Counted from the first letter of the stretch, positions 9,040 to 17,708 are shown. The stretch is 22,768 nucleotides of DNA from Fidelibacterota bacterium (GCA_002705575.1 PAHI01000052.1:1-22768), one strand, 5' to 3'. The notes: a model not told the origin generated them from the letters alone. Program-made: numbers and translations.

Positions 9040-9966
9040 TTGAGGAATTTAGTTACTGGTGGAGCTGGCTTCTTAGGTTCGCATCTAGTAAAAAAATTAT
9101 TAGCAAATAAAGAAGAAGTTATTTCAATAGACAATTTCTTTACTGGGAAAAAATCAAATTTAACTGATTTTTTAGATAATCCACTATTAGAAGTTATAAG
9201 ACATGATGTAACAGAGCCAATTAAATTGGAAGTTGATAGAATTTGGCATTTAGCCTGCCCAGCTTCGCCTATACATTATCAACTCAACCCTATTAAAACT
9301 GCAAAAACAAGTTTCTTGGGTACTTACAACATGCTTGGTCTGGCCAACAGGGTAAAAGCCAGAATATTATTAGCAAGTACAAGTGAAGTTTACGGAGATC
9401 CAGAAATTAATCCACAATCAGAGTCTTATAAAGGGTGTGTAAATACTGTAGGTATAAGAAGTTGTTACGATGAGGGTAAAAGAATTGCAGAGACTCTTTG
9501 TTCTGATTACCATAGAATGCACAATGTAGATGTAAGAATAGCAAGAATTTTTAATACATATGGCCCTAACATGCTGCCCAATGATGGAAGAGTAATCAGC
9601 AATTTTATTTTTCAAGCTCTAAAAGATAATTCTCTAACTGTTAATGGAGACGGTTCTCAAACAAGATCTTTTTGCTATGTGGATGACCTCATTGAAGGAC
9701 TTATAAAATTAATGAATAGTGATTACCACTTGCCTGTAAATCTTGGCAATCCAGAAGAAATTAAAATTAAGAGCTTAGCAGAACTCATCAGACAAAAAAT
9801 AAATGACAATCTTAATATTATTTATACACCTTTACCAAAAGATGATCCTAAGCAAAGAAAACCACAAATTGATTTAGCAAAAAATAAGTTAATGTGGGAG
9901 CCTAGTGTAGATCTAGATTCAGGATTGGAAAAAACAATTTTATACTTTAGAGGAATTACTAAATGA
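9040..9966 (+). CDS. UDP-glucuronate decarboxylase (UDP-xylose synthase)
   Basis: From a TTG at 9040 the product is 308 residues beginning [15 protein letters not shown]. It converts UDP-glucuronate to UDP-xylose using bound NAD. Family hallmarks are clear: GGAGFLG (7-13), [11 protein letters not shown] (70-80), [11 protein letters not shown] (111-121), [10 protein letters not shown] (139-148) with the YxxxK pair, and the ARIFNTYGP and [15 protein letters not shown] blocks. An in-frame ATG at 8992 would add 16 aromatic residues ([16 protein letters not shown]) and overlap the divergent promoter, so I prefer the TTG, although no good Shine-Dalgarno supports it. Where most relatives read [15 protein letters not shown] this one has [15 protein letters not shown]. 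The stop overlaps the start of the dehydrogenase gene that supplies its substrate (ATGA). Confidence 0.88.
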   Translation: MRNLVTGGAGFLGSHLVKKLLANKEEVISIDNFFTGKKSNLTDFLDNPLLEVIRHDVTEPIKLEVDRIWHLACPASPIHYQLNPIKTAKTSFLGTYNMLGLANRVKARILLASTSEVYGDPEINPQSESYKGCVNTVGIRSCYDEGKRIAETLCSDYHRMHNVDVRIARIFNTYGPNMLPNDGRVISNFIFQALKDNSLTVNGDGSQTRSFCYVDDLIEGLIKLMNSDYHLPVNLGNPEEIKIKSLAELIRQKINDNLNIIYTPLPKDDPKQRKPQIDLAKNKLMWEPSVDLDSGLEKTILYFRGITK

Positions 9967-11363
9967 AACTTGTAGTAAAAACAATCTGCTGTATTGGGGC
10001 TGGATATGTTGGAGGTCCCACAATGGCTGTTATTGCAGATAATTGTCCGGATATTCAAGTTCATGTAGTAGATATCAATGAAAAAAGAATAAAAGACTGG
10101 AATGATTCTAATTTATCCAATTTACCAATTTATGAACCAGGCCTAGAAAACATTATCGAAAGATGTAGAGGGGAAAATCTCCATTTCTCTACAGATGTAG
10201 AGAGGGCTATTTCAGATGCAGATATGATTTTTTTATCTGTTAATACCCCAACAAAAACTAAAGGCATAGGCGCCGGTCAAGCAAGTGACCTCAAATGGAT
10301 TGAAAAATCTGCAAGACAAGTAGCGAAATACGCTAGGGGTAATTCAATTGTTGTAGAGAAGAGCACTCTTCCAGTCAAAACCGCCGAAACCATTCAAAAA
10401 ATACTTAATACAGAAAATGATAAAAAAGATAATCAACAATCAAATTTCTATGTTCTCTCTAACCCAGAATTTTTAGCCGAAGGAAGTGCTATAAATGATC
10501 TTATATATCCTGACAGAGTTCTTATAGGTGGGGATAACGATGATGCTATAAGCGCTCTAGAAAGTATCTATCTGAATTGGGTTGCAAAAGAAAAAATAAT
10601 TAAAACTAATTTATGGAGTTCTGAGCTATCAAAACTTGCGGCTAATGCATTTCTTGCTCAAAGGATTAGTTCAATAAACTCTATCTCAGCATTATGCGAG
10701 GCAACTGGAGCAGATATTGGCGAAGTTTCTAAGGCTATAGGAATGGATAATAGAATTGGATCAAAGTTTCTAAAACCTGGTCCAGGCTTTGGTGGGAGTT
10801 GTTTTAAGAAAGATATTTTAAACTTAGTTTATATTGCTAATTATTATGGTTTAAATGAATTAGCAAAATATTGGCAACAAGTCCTCGATTTAAATAAATG
10901 GCAAAATCGAAGGATAAGTAAAATTATAATCAAAAATCTTTTTGGAACACTCTATGAAAAAAAGATTGCAATTTTAGGTTTTGCTTTTAAAGCAGAGACA
11001 AACGATACAAGGGAATCTCCTGCAATTAATATTTGCAAAGATCTTCTGGAAGAGGGTGCTCACTTGAGTATTTATGATCCAAAAGTTTCTAGTTTTCAAA
11101 TAAGTACTGATTTAGGGTGCAGCCATAATTATAAATCTAAGGAAGGATCTTGGATATCATGTGATTCGATAGAAGATGCCGCTTATAATTCTGATGCAAT
11201 TATAATAATTACCGAATGGGAAGAATTCAGGACTTTAGATTGGGAAAAGTTATCACAAGTCATGCGATTCCCTGCATGGCTTTTTGATTTAAGGAGAATT
11301 ACAAATGTTGAAAAAGCAAGGGAATTTGGAATAAATGTATGGAATTTAGGAGCTACAGGATAA
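9963..11363 (+). CDS. UDP-glucose 6-dehydrogenase, animal/plant-like type
   Basis: The 466-residue protein oxidises UDP-glucose to UDP-glucuronate with two NAD+. It has the Rossmann start [12 protein letters not shown] (9-20), VDINEKRI (36-43), [10 protein letters not shown] (90-99), [13 protein letters not shown] (130-142), [12 protein letters not shown] (166-177), the [20 protein letters not shown] block (219-238) with its catalytic Lys, and [10 protein letters not shown] (275-284) with the nucleophile Cys280. The C-terminal NAD-binding half contains [20 protein letters not shown]. These blocks are much closer to animal and plant UGDH, as I remember those sequences, than to the usual bacterial Ugd/TuaD form. 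The gene overlaps the UDP-xylose synthase stop by 4 bases. It ends 30 bases from a convergent gene without an obvious terminator hairpin. Confidence 0.95.
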   Translation: MKLVVKTICCIGAGYVGGPTMAVIADNCPDIQVHVVDINEKRIKDWNDSNLSNLPIYEPGLENIIERCRGENLHFSTDVERAISDADMIFLSVNTPTKTKGIGAGQASDLKWIEKSARQVAKYARGNSIVVEKSTLPVKTAETIQKILNTENDKKDNQQSNFYVLSNPEFLAEGSAINDLIYPDRVLIGGDNDDAISALESIYLNWVAKEKIIKTNLWSSELSKLAANAFLAQRISSINSISALCEATGADIGEVSKAIGMDNRIGSKFLKPGPGFGGSCFKKDILNLVYIANYYGLNELAKYWQQVLDLNKWQNRRISKIIIKNLFGTLYEKKIAILGFAFKAETNDTRESPAINICKDLLEEGAHLSIYDPKVSSFQISTDLGCSHNYKSKEGSWISCDSIEDAAYNSDAIIIITEWEEFRTLDWEKLSQVMRFPAWLFDLRRITNVEKAREFGINVWNLGATG

Positions 11364-11393
11364 TATTTCTAAAATCAAAATTAATCTCTCAAA

Positions 11394-12428
11394 TTATCTA
11401 TCTAAAGGAACCCTATTGTTTGAAATTTCATTACGCCAATGGTTTAGCAAATCTTGAAACATATCTCTAGCTTTAATTTCAGGCTTCCAGTTTATTGTAG
11501 AAAAAATTTTTGAATTATCAAACATCTGGTAATCTGCATCAATTGGTCTTAACCTATCTTTAACAGAAATAACTTTAATGTCATTTCGAGTACTCATTTG
11601 TAAAAGAATATCTATTACTTCATTCAACTTAAAAGCTTCTGTACCTGCAATATTAAAGTAGTCGCCATTCTTGAGATTACCTTTTTCTGACTCTTTCATT
11701 AATAAAAAATATGCTTTTACAGCATCTCGTACATCTTGAAAAGTTCTTGTACTAGATAAGTTGCCTACTTTTATAATTGGCTCTTGCAATTCAGCTTCAA
11801 TTAATGCGATTTGTTTTGCTACCGTACTCTCAAAAAAAACATCACTTCTTCTTGGTCCAGAGTGGGTTCCCATTCTAGTGACAAAGGTTTTCAAAGAATA
11901 AGCTTCGCCGTAAAATCTTCCAAGAAAATCAGTACCTATTTTACTAATGCTATATGGACTTGCACCATGAAAAGTAGTTTCTTCATCTAATTGAATACCT
12001 TTCTTACTTTTTCCATAAACTTCACTTGAAGAACATACGTGAATAACTGGACTATAATTATTTATTTCTTTTTGAGTTTTTATCGCTTCAAGAAGATTTG
12101 CAGTACCTATAATATTAGTCTGCAAGGTTTCAATGGGAATATCAAAAGAAGTTTTAGGATATGACTGAGCTGCCAAATGAGAAATGAATTTTGGTTTATA
12201 TTCTGTTATTAGTCTTTGAATTGATGAATAATCATTCAAATCAGCATAAAAAATTTTTATCCTATCTTTTTTATTAATCCTCTCAGTTAAGTGATAAATA
12301 TTATCAAGAGGTTCTTGCCACCTCATCATCCCAATTACATTCAAATCAGTATTTTCTAATATAAAGTCAACCATTTGTGATCCAACTTGACCTGTAAATC
12401 CAGTTATTAAGATTGAATTTTTATTCAT
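11394..12428 (-). CDS. GDP-mannose 4,6-dehydratase-like SDR
   Basis: A 344-residue extended SDR with GFTGQVG (10-16), HLAAQSYPKTSF (84-95), the catalytic region SSSEVYGK (133-140) including a Glu suited to dehydratases, and YSISK (159-163). The segments RMGTHSGPRR, FESTVAKQIALIE and RTFQDVRDAVKAY follow the GMD/Rmd pattern, where GDP-mannose is converted to GDP-4-keto-6-deoxymannose (GMD) or this ketone is reduced to GDP-rhamnose (Rmd). The presence of the Glu favours dehydratase. I cannot exclude a related NDP-sugar dehydratase. The start overlaps the last 4 bases of the upstream RmlD-like gene, so the two probably act in succession on the same sugar. The gene converges with the UDP-glucose dehydrogenase gene. 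Confidence 0.72.
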   Translation of the reverse strand: MNKNSILITGFTGQVGSQMVDFILENTDLNVIGMMRWQEPLDNIYHLTERINKKDRIKIFYADLNDYSSIQRLITEYKPKFISHLAAQSYPKTSFDIPIETLQTNIIGTANLLEAIKTQKEINNYSPVIHVCSSSEVYGKSKKGIQLDEETTFHGASPYSISKIGTDFLGRFYGEAYSLKTFVTRMGTHSGPRRSDVFFESTVAKQIALIEAELQEPIIKVGNLSSTRTFQDVRDAVKAYFLLMKESEKGNLKNGDYFNIAGTEAFKLNEVIDILLQMSTRNDIKVISVKDRLRPIDADYQMFDNSKIFSTINWKPEIKARDMFQDLLNHWRNEISNNRVPLDR

Positions 12429-13300
12429 AATATATAATTTTTTTTATTAAAATTTTTGAATTCTTTGTTTATAGCTTCATTTAGATTAATCAAATCTCTT
12501 TTAAGTATCTTTTTTAATATAGGAGATTCCATGGCAATAAACTTTGGTCTATTAATAAAAAATGATTTATTTGGTAAAGTCTCTTTATATCTAAGAGATT
12601 TAAAAATAACACTATTCAGTAAAAAGGCCAATTCCAAACGAGACACTAAATTAGGTCCACCAAAATTAATTATATTGTTTTCTATTTCTCTCCAATTTTC
12701 TGAAATATTTACTAAACCTTCAATAACATCATCTAAATATATAATTGATCTGAAAAAAGGATGAAAAATTTCTGCTTCCCTATTATTACAAAAGCAGCTC
12801 GATAAATAATAAGTAAAATTATCATTTCTTGAGAAAACATAAGATAACCTTACACTTTTAAAGTTCTTATGTCCCAAAAACAATTTTTCAATATGATTCT
12901 TCATGAATCCATATTTACCAATAGGATTTACATCCATTGTTTCATCAAAAGGTTTCCTATGATCGCCATAAACAGTATCAGTTGATAAAAAAATAATCTT
13001 AATTTCTTTTTTCAAAAGAATTTCAATTAGTTTAGAAGTACCCTCAACATTAACTGACCAAGCATAATCAAATTTTGTATTACAAATATCAGGCGATGAA
13101 ATTGCAGCCGTAATATAAACCGTTCCTATTTTATCCAATTCTAAATCTTTTATATCTTCTGGGGTTTTAAGATCAAATTTAATTAACTCTTTATCCCCCA
13201 TAGTGCTTGTTGCTAAACAGGCTAAGTCCTTTTTTTTTAAATATTTGAAGAGGGCTTTGCCAATTAAACCACTTCCTCCAATAATAAGATTATTTTTCAT
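12425..13300 (-). CDS. RmlD-like NDP-sugar reductase (SDR)
   Basis: A 291-residue extended SDR with IIGGSGLIGKAL (6-17), FLSTDTVYGDHRKPFDE (104-120) and VNPIGKYGFMK (124-134), in which Tyr130 and Lys134 form the catalytic pair. The STDTVYGD..PFDE..P...YG..K arrangement is characteristic of the RmlD (dTDP-4-dehydrorhamnose reductase) family, which reduces a 4-keto-6-deoxy-sugar nucleotide. The typical RmlD substrate partners RmlA-C are absent from this window, and it overlaps a GMD-like dehydratase gene, so its substrate is more likely the product of that enzyme. It is the first gene of a two-gene leftward unit and has a 389-base non-coding region upstream. The lysine-rich C-terminus (FKNFNKKNYIL) shows nothing recognisable. 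Confidence 0.75.
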   Translation of the reverse strand: MKNNLIIGGSGLIGKALFKYLKKKDLACLATSTMGDKELIKFDLKTPEDIKDLELDKIGTVYITAAISSPDICNTKFDYAWSVNVEGTSKLIEILLKKEIKIIFLSTDTVYGDHRKPFDETMDVNPIGKYGFMKNHIEKLFLGHKNFKSVRLSYVFSRNDNFTYYLSSCFCNNREAEIFHPFFRSIIYLDDVIEGLVNISENWREIENNIINFGGPNLVSRLELAFLLNSVIFKSLRYKETLPNKSFFINRPKFIAMESPILKKILKRDLINLNEAINKEFKNFNKKNYIL

Positions 13301-13689
13301 TTGACTAATATTAACTGTTTACTATTAAAGGTATATTAATCCTTAAAATCATACTCTCATACTCTTTTCATTTACAAGTCTAATCCTTGAAATTTATTAA
13401 AAGAAAAGATGAAAAATTAATATTTAAATCAGGAAATAAATAAACAATTAAAAAATTTTTAGCGATATAGTTTAAACCTAAAAAATATATCTAAGCAAAA
13501 TGATAATAGTTTGCATCTCAAAAAACAAACTAATTAAAAAGGATAATTTTAATAAGAAATATGATAAGTAAAATCTTATGACCAAGTAACCGTAAAGATT
13601 TCAATTAATTTGAAATTTATAATAATATTACTTATCTTATTTGGGCATACTATATAAGATATAATTAAATTTTTATTTTTGAAAAGATA
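13301..13689. other. 389-base AT-rich intergenic region between divergent genes
   Basis: No open reading frame, tRNA or strong hairpin was seen. The region separates the RmlD-like gene (leftward) from a GT4 glycosyltransferase gene (rightward), so it must contain promoters for both. A TATAAT at 13660-13665 is placed suitably for the rightward gene. The remainder shows no clear structure to me. Confidence 0.5.
13660..13665 (+). promoter_or_regulatory. Possible -10 element for the GT4 gene
   Basis: A consensus TATAAT lies 24 bases before the GTG start at 13690. A -35 partner 17 bases upstream would read TTATTT, which is weak. In DNA this AT-rich such hexamers are common, so this is only a candidate. 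Confidence 0.25.
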
Positions 13690-14787
13690 GTGATCTATCT
13701 TGTACTCCTCGACGTTACATTAAAGGGTGGAATAGAAAGAGTAGCAACAAGTTTTGCCAATTACCTTATAAAAAATAACGTGGATGTCAAAATAATTTCC
13801 TTCTTCCAAAGTCATAAAAAACCCTTTTATTACGTAGATCCAAAAGTTAAATTTATTTATCTTTCGAAGATTAAATTCACAAGATTGGTTACTTGGTTAT
13901 TTACACCATTATTAATTAAAAGACTTTTTTATAATATTAAACAACCTAATAAATCTCCCATAATAATATATTACGCAGGAATAATACCTTTTTTGTGGAT
14001 CATTTCCCCCAGGATTTTACCTTTCTTGACTTATTCGGAGCACTTAAGTTTTGATACCGCTGGCATTCCTGTTAGATTCGTAAGACGCTTCTTCTTGAAA
14101 AGGATTAAATCCGTTCACGTTATAAACAAATATTCTCAATCTGAGTACAAAAAAATTGGAATTAAATCTAAATATATTCCAAACCCAATAACCATTTTTA
14201 ATTCGCAAAATCAATTTAAATACAAGGTGAATATAAATCCTCCTAAAAAAGTATTCAATATTATATCTATAGGTAGATTAGAAGAAGTAAAAAATTTTTT
14301 GGATGTTCTCAAGATTGCATCATTATTTAATGAAATTTATAATGTAAAATTTAATATTTATGGTGATGGACCATTAAGAGAATTTCTAATTAAAGAATCT
14401 AGAAAATTAAATCTTGAGAATCTTACTTTTAATGCCTTTGCATCAGATATAGCTCATGTCTATTCATCTGCTGATTTTATAATTATGACTTCTCTTTCAG
14501 AAGCTTTGCCTATGGCTTTGTTAGAAGCAATGAGCTTTGGGGTCATTCCTATCGCATATAACGACTTAGATGGACCTAAAGACATAATTAATAATAATAA
14601 AAATGGCTTTTTATGTCCTAGAGAAGATTTTGATTTTATTAAAAATCTTATCTTAGATTTAATTCAAAATAATAATAAATTCAACCTTATAAGTAACAAA
14701 GCCGTAGATTCTTCATTGGATTACTACCCTGAAAATATAAATACTCAATTTCTCAATTCTTTTATAAAAAACAAGTATAAATATTAA
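13690..14787 (+). CDS. GT4 family glycosyltransferase
   Basis: A 365-residue GT-B glycosyltransferase that starts at GTG. The N-terminal acceptor half has the glycine loop KGGIERVATSFANYL (12-26), where the leader sequence IYLVLLDVTL ends. The C-terminal donor half has IISIGRLEEVKNF (191-203), FNIYGDGPLREFL (221-233), YSSADFIIMTSLSEALPMAL (258-277) and the E-x7-E motif with Glu271 and Glu279, then AMSFGVIPIAYND. These identify a retaining GT4 enzyme acting at the cytoplasmic face of the membrane on a lipid-linked acceptor. The sugar specificity cannot be read. A longer start is excluded by lack of an upstream start codon in the AT-rich leader. The gene is alone on its strand in this part, and a DUF3431-like gene converges on it with a 42-base gap. 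Confidence 0.92.
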   Translation: MIYLVLLDVTLKGGIERVATSFANYLIKNNVDVKIISFFQSHKKPFYYVDPKVKFIYLSKIKFTRLVTWLFTPLLIKRLFYNIKQPNKSPIIIYYAGIIPFLWIISPRILPFLTYSEHLSFDTAGIPVRFVRRFFLKRIKSVHVINKYSQSEYKKIGIKSKYIPNPITIFNSQNQFKYKVNINPPKKVFNIISIGRLEEVKNFLDVLKIASLFNEIYNVKFNIYGDGPLREFLIKESRKLNLENLTFNAFASDIAHVYSSADFIIMTSLSEALPMALLEAMSFGVIPIAYNDLDGPKDIINNNKNGFLCPREDFDFIKNLILDLIQNNNKFNLISNKAVDSSLDYYPENINTQFLNSFIKNKYKY

Positions 14788-14829
14788 AATTAAAGAAAAT
14801 TAAATTTATAGTACTAAAAATATAAAATC

Positions 14830-15669
14830 TTAAAATTTCATAATTTTATAAAGCAAGTTCATAAGTTTAGTAATAATGAAGTTTTTAAATTTTCTAAAAA
14901 CTTTATATTCTTTTAAAATTTTTGATTTACAGCATTTCTCCAACAGAATTAAATCACTTTTAGTTATTTCATGATCCATAGAATATGAGCTTTCTACATT
15001 GGAGTTTAGGATTGTTACTAAACTTCTTTCTAAAAAATGAGATTCGCATGATAACTTTGAATAATCAATAAACATAATAAGATTTTCATAGAATTTTTTA
15101 CTTCTTAAAAGAATATTTTCTTTAGGAACAATGAAGTTTGCACCTGGAGAAAATCTTATAAAATCTGGGAAATTATCACATTTAAATACAAAAGAGTAAA
15201 AATCATTATATTCAGAAAAGTATTTTCTTGGTAAATCAAATTTATACCAACTATTATTTATTTCAACATAACTATTATCTGATACGTTTAAATTAATTGG
15301 GAAAATATTTTGTTTTGCTATTTCTAGATTTGTAAAACATTTCCTTTTAATCAACTTTAAAAACATTTCAGTACTAATGTGCCTAGTAAAAATGTTGTCT
15401 TTACAAAATACAGTCACTTTGGGCAAATCATCGTAATTAGAAATGATAAATTTCAAATAACTATAGATGTTATAACCAACATTTTTTATAGAAATATAGT
15501 TATCAGTAATATGATTAATATCCTTGCCGCTTTTATTATAAATAATGTAGTTTTTATTTTTAATATTTTTCACCCATGAAATGTCTCCATTAAAATGAGA
15601 GATGCAAAAAAAGTGATTTATATTTTTTAGTATCTTATTTAAATTTTTTTCAGCATTATTTTTAATCAT
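14830..15669 (-). CDS. DUF3431-like protein, putative glycosyltransferase
   Basis: A 279-residue soluble protein. CISHFNGDISWVKN (22-35), YIIYNKSGK (41-49), NVGYNIYSYLKFI (63-75) and YDDLPKVTVF (79-88) match the arrangement I recall for DUF3431 proteins: a short strand, N-x-D-x-x-W, 'YNKG', 'N.GRE..TYL' and 'LPD.TVFLQG'. Further on, SPGANFIVPKENILLRSKKF (174-193) and CESHFLERSL agree with the second half of that family. DUF3431 is thought to be glycosyltransferase-related, but no activity is established, so function is inference from the polysaccharide context. Low-complexity Lys/Asn/Ile-rich composition and a very AT-rich upstream region make recent arrival or relaxed selection plausible. 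A 548-base gene-free region lies upstream. Confidence 0.65.
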   Translation of the reverse strand: MIKNNAEKNLNKILKNINHFFCISHFNGDISWVKNIKNKNYIIYNKSGKDINHITDNYISIKNVGYNIYSYLKFIISNYDDLPKVTVFCKDNIFTRHISTEMFLKLIKRKCFTNLEIAKQNIFPINLNVSDNSYVEINNSWYKFDLPRKYFSEYNDFYSFVFKCDNFPDFIRFSPGANFIVPKENILLRSKKFYENLIMFIDYSKLSCESHFLERSLVTILNSNVESSYSMDHEITKSDLILLEKCCKSKILKEYKVFRKFKNFIITKLMNLLYKIMKF

Positions 15670-16217
15670 TATAAAAAAAATTTCTGATCAAAATGATAAG
15701 TAGTTATGTTTTTAGTCTTATAGATATACTATTAAAAAATCTGATAAAAGTAAGTAAAAATAGACAAACAAAATCAATCCATATTTAGAGAAGAAAATTT
15801 ATAATATTGAAATAGTTATTGGCATTATTCAACAGTATTAATTTTCTCGATGCGTCATTTAGAAAAAGATTATGGATTCTTTTTTTAAATTTATATCTAA
15901 GATTAAAAAATAACTATTTTAAAATCATGCGAAGTGTTAGTTTCTAAAAAAACTTACGAAATTTTCTTTAATGTTTCAAAAATTTTAATATCGTAAAGCA
16001 TATTAAAACATCTAGCTAATGGATGCTTAGCCCAATAATAAAATTTTTATTGACTTAATTTGCACTATTACTATATAAAAATCTTCACTATTAAATTTGA
16101 ATATTTTAGATTTGTATAATATATAATTAAAATCTTTTAAGCAAATTACTCTACAATCAAGTTGATTAATTATTTTAAAGGTATTTAAAAAAACAGAATT
16201 TATTAAAAAATTACGTA
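15670..16217. other. 548-base gene-free region with decayed coding traces
   Basis: No intact gene. On the minus strand there are three start-less, stop-bounded stretches whose translations look protein-like (see the pseudogene entry). No tRNA or good terminator hairpin was seen. The region lies between RfbH and the DUF3431-like gene. Confidence 0.45.
15785..16217 (-). pseudogene. Possible frameshifted remnant of an unidentified gene
   Basis: Reading leftwards from the end of rfbH, one frame is open for about 60 codons without any start codon and ends at TAA 16027-16029 (it contains NQLDCRVICLKDFNYIL). A second frame gives KFYYWAKHPLARCF and continues as NMLYDIKIFETLKKIS, ending at 15954. A third gives 42 codons ending at 15785, including KKRIHNLFLNDASRK. 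These have protein-like composition (Trp, Cys, His, Pro, charged residues) unlike random AT-rich DNA, where TAA is frequent. They are consistent with a gene inactivated by frameshifts and start loss. I cannot name the family; a methyltransferase or glycosyltransferase tail is a guess only. Confidence 0.28.
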
Positions 16218-17708
16218 TTATAAAAATTTTGCCACAAAATTATTTATTATTTCTATTTCGAAATCCATCATTGATTTAGTTAACCCAGGGAATGTTCCAA
16301 GAAAAAGTGTATTATCCATAATCTCATCTGAACCTATTGTCTCTACAGCTATCTTGTAAGCATTTGGATTAGATTTTTGAAGTTCTATAAATGCTGGTTG
16401 CCTTATTAAATTTCCTCCAAATAACATTCTATTGCCAATTTTATTATTGTCTAATTCTTTTGCTAATTCTGTTCTAGTAAAAGGAGATTCCTTTTTAGTT
16501 GAGATTTTAAATCCGAACCATGAACAATCAGTATGACAGTTTGTATTATCCCAAGAGAATCCGTTGAATTTATCCCATCCTGTTGCATGAGTTGGTAAAG
16601 CAAATTCTAAAAATTTCTCGGACTTTGATAAACCAGATCTTAAGTAATTCCAATTTTGTTTTCTTTTTTCAATAAATTCAGGAAGTCTTTTAAGCTGAAC
16701 TCTACCTATTGAAGCTTGTATATCTAATGGTTTTAAATTAAAACCTAAATGGCTGTATGTATATTTATGATCATACCCCTTTGGGAGATCTCCTAATTGC
16801 CAATCAAATCTTTTATTACATGTATTGTCTACACCACTGGGACACCAACAATCTCTTCCCCAATCTCTAAAACTTTCGGCAATGACTGCTAGCTTTTTAC
16901 TGTTTACAATATTAACTGCACCCCCCTCTCCCATAGTTAGGTGATGGGGAGGATAAAAACTTTGAGTACTAATATCTCCCCATGTGCCAGTCCATCTAAT
17001 AACCTTATCAGGGCCATTATCTAATCCAGGACTATTTTTGAAAAATCCTAAGCTATTTGCAAGGCTTTTTGGCATTGAATAGCTGCATCCAAGCGCATCA
17101 CAATTATCTTCTATTAGCCAAAGATCATATTTTTTACAAAACTCTAATGTTTTGCTCAAGTCAAAGGGATTGCCAAGAGCATGAGCCATCATTACAGCTT
17201 TGGTTTTTTCTGGGTTATAAGCTTTCTCTAATTGATTACAGTTAGCGTTCCCCGTTATTGTATCAGCATCAATGAATACAGGTATCGCACCTACTTGAAC
17301 TATTGGTGCTACCGTTGTAGGAAATCCTGCTGCTACAGTAATTACTTCATCGCCAGGATTTATTTTTTTATTCCCTAATTTATAAGAGGTTAATGCTGAA
17401 ATGGCTACTAAATTTGCACTAGAACCAGAGTTAACTAATAAACATTTTTTAACTCCTAAAAATTCTGATATTTCCTTTTCCATACATTGACCTTCAGGTC
17501 CAAGAGTTAGCCAAAAATCTAAAGTTGAGGAAACTGCAGCAGCTACTTCATCTTCAGTAAAAACCCTCCCTGCATAAGGAATAGGCATGCCTTTTTCCCA
17601 CTTTGAGCGTAAATCATCACCATCAGGTCTAAATTGAGTATGAACTTTCTTTGAATAGTCTCTTGTTAATTTGAGAATTTCATTTTTTAGTTCATTAATA
17701 CTTTCCAA
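16218..17708 (-). CDS. rfbH: CDP-4-keto-6-deoxyglucose 3-dehydrase (RfbH/E1), PLP and [2Fe-2S] dependent
   Basis: This 496-residue fold-type I PLP enzyme removes the 3-OH of CDP-4-keto-6-deoxy-D-glucose on the way to CDP-3,6-dideoxyhexoses, with electrons from a reductase or ferredoxin. NSGSSANLVAISAL (93-106) and WLIEDNCDALGC (197-208) bind PLP phosphate and ring. At the position of the usual Schiff-base lysine there is histidine (FYPPHHLTMGEGG, His255/256), diagnostic of this 3-dehydrase. CWCPSGVDNTC (287-297) gives the C-x-C-x7-C iron-sulphur ligands, with an earlier Cys at 203 or 208. It is about 60 residues longer than enterobacterial RfbH (437), partly from an insertion at about 211-240. 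The product would feed the RfbS/RfbE-like genes 7 kb away. CDP-glucose synthesis genes (rfbF, rfbG) and the reductase rfbI are not in the window. Confidence 0.95.
   Translation of the reverse strand: MESINELKNEILKLTRDYSKKVHTQFRPDGDDLRSKWEKGMPIPYAGRVFTEDEVAAAVSSTLDFWLTLGPEGQCMEKEISEFLGVKKCLLVNSGSSANLVAISALTSYKLGNKKINPGDEVITVAAGFPTTVAPIVQVGAIPVFIDADTITGNANCNQLEKAYNPEKTKAVMMAHALGNPFDLSKTLEFCKKYDLWLIEDNCDALGCSYSMPKSLANSLGFFKNSPGLDNGPDKVIRWTGTWGDISTQSFYPPHHLTMGEGGAVNIVNSKKLAVIAESFRDWGRDCWCPSGVDNTCNKRFDWQLGDLPKGYDHKYTYSHLGFNLKPLDIQASIGRVQLKRLPEFIEKRKQNWNYLRSGLSKSEKFLEFALPTHATGWDKFNGFSWDNTNCHTDCSWFGFKISTKKESPFTRTELAKELDNNKIGNRMLFGGNLIRQPAFIELQKSNPNAYKIAVETIGSDEIMDNTLFLGTFPGLTKSMMDFEIEIINNFVAKFL

Noticed and set aside
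9418..9615. Minus-strand 65-codon ORF
   Set aside because: Antisense to the conserved core of UDP-glucuronate decarboxylase.
9822..10064. Minus-strand 80-codon ORF
   Set aside because: Antisense to the junction of the UDP-xylose synthase and UDP-glucose dehydrogenase genes, both clearly coding.
12456..12764. Plus-strand 102-codon ORF
   Set aside because: Antisense to the RmlD-like gene, which has catalytic motifs in frame.
15372..15385. SOS-box-like AGTACTAATGTGCC
   Set aside because: It has G where the consensus needs A or T, and lies inside a coding sequence far from any promoter.
15379..15579. Plus-strand 66-codon ORF
   Set aside because: Antisense to the DUF3431-like gene; low-complexity Ile/Asn-rich translation.
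17057..17245. Plus-strand 62-codon ORF
   Set aside because: Antisense to rfbH within its PLP-binding region.
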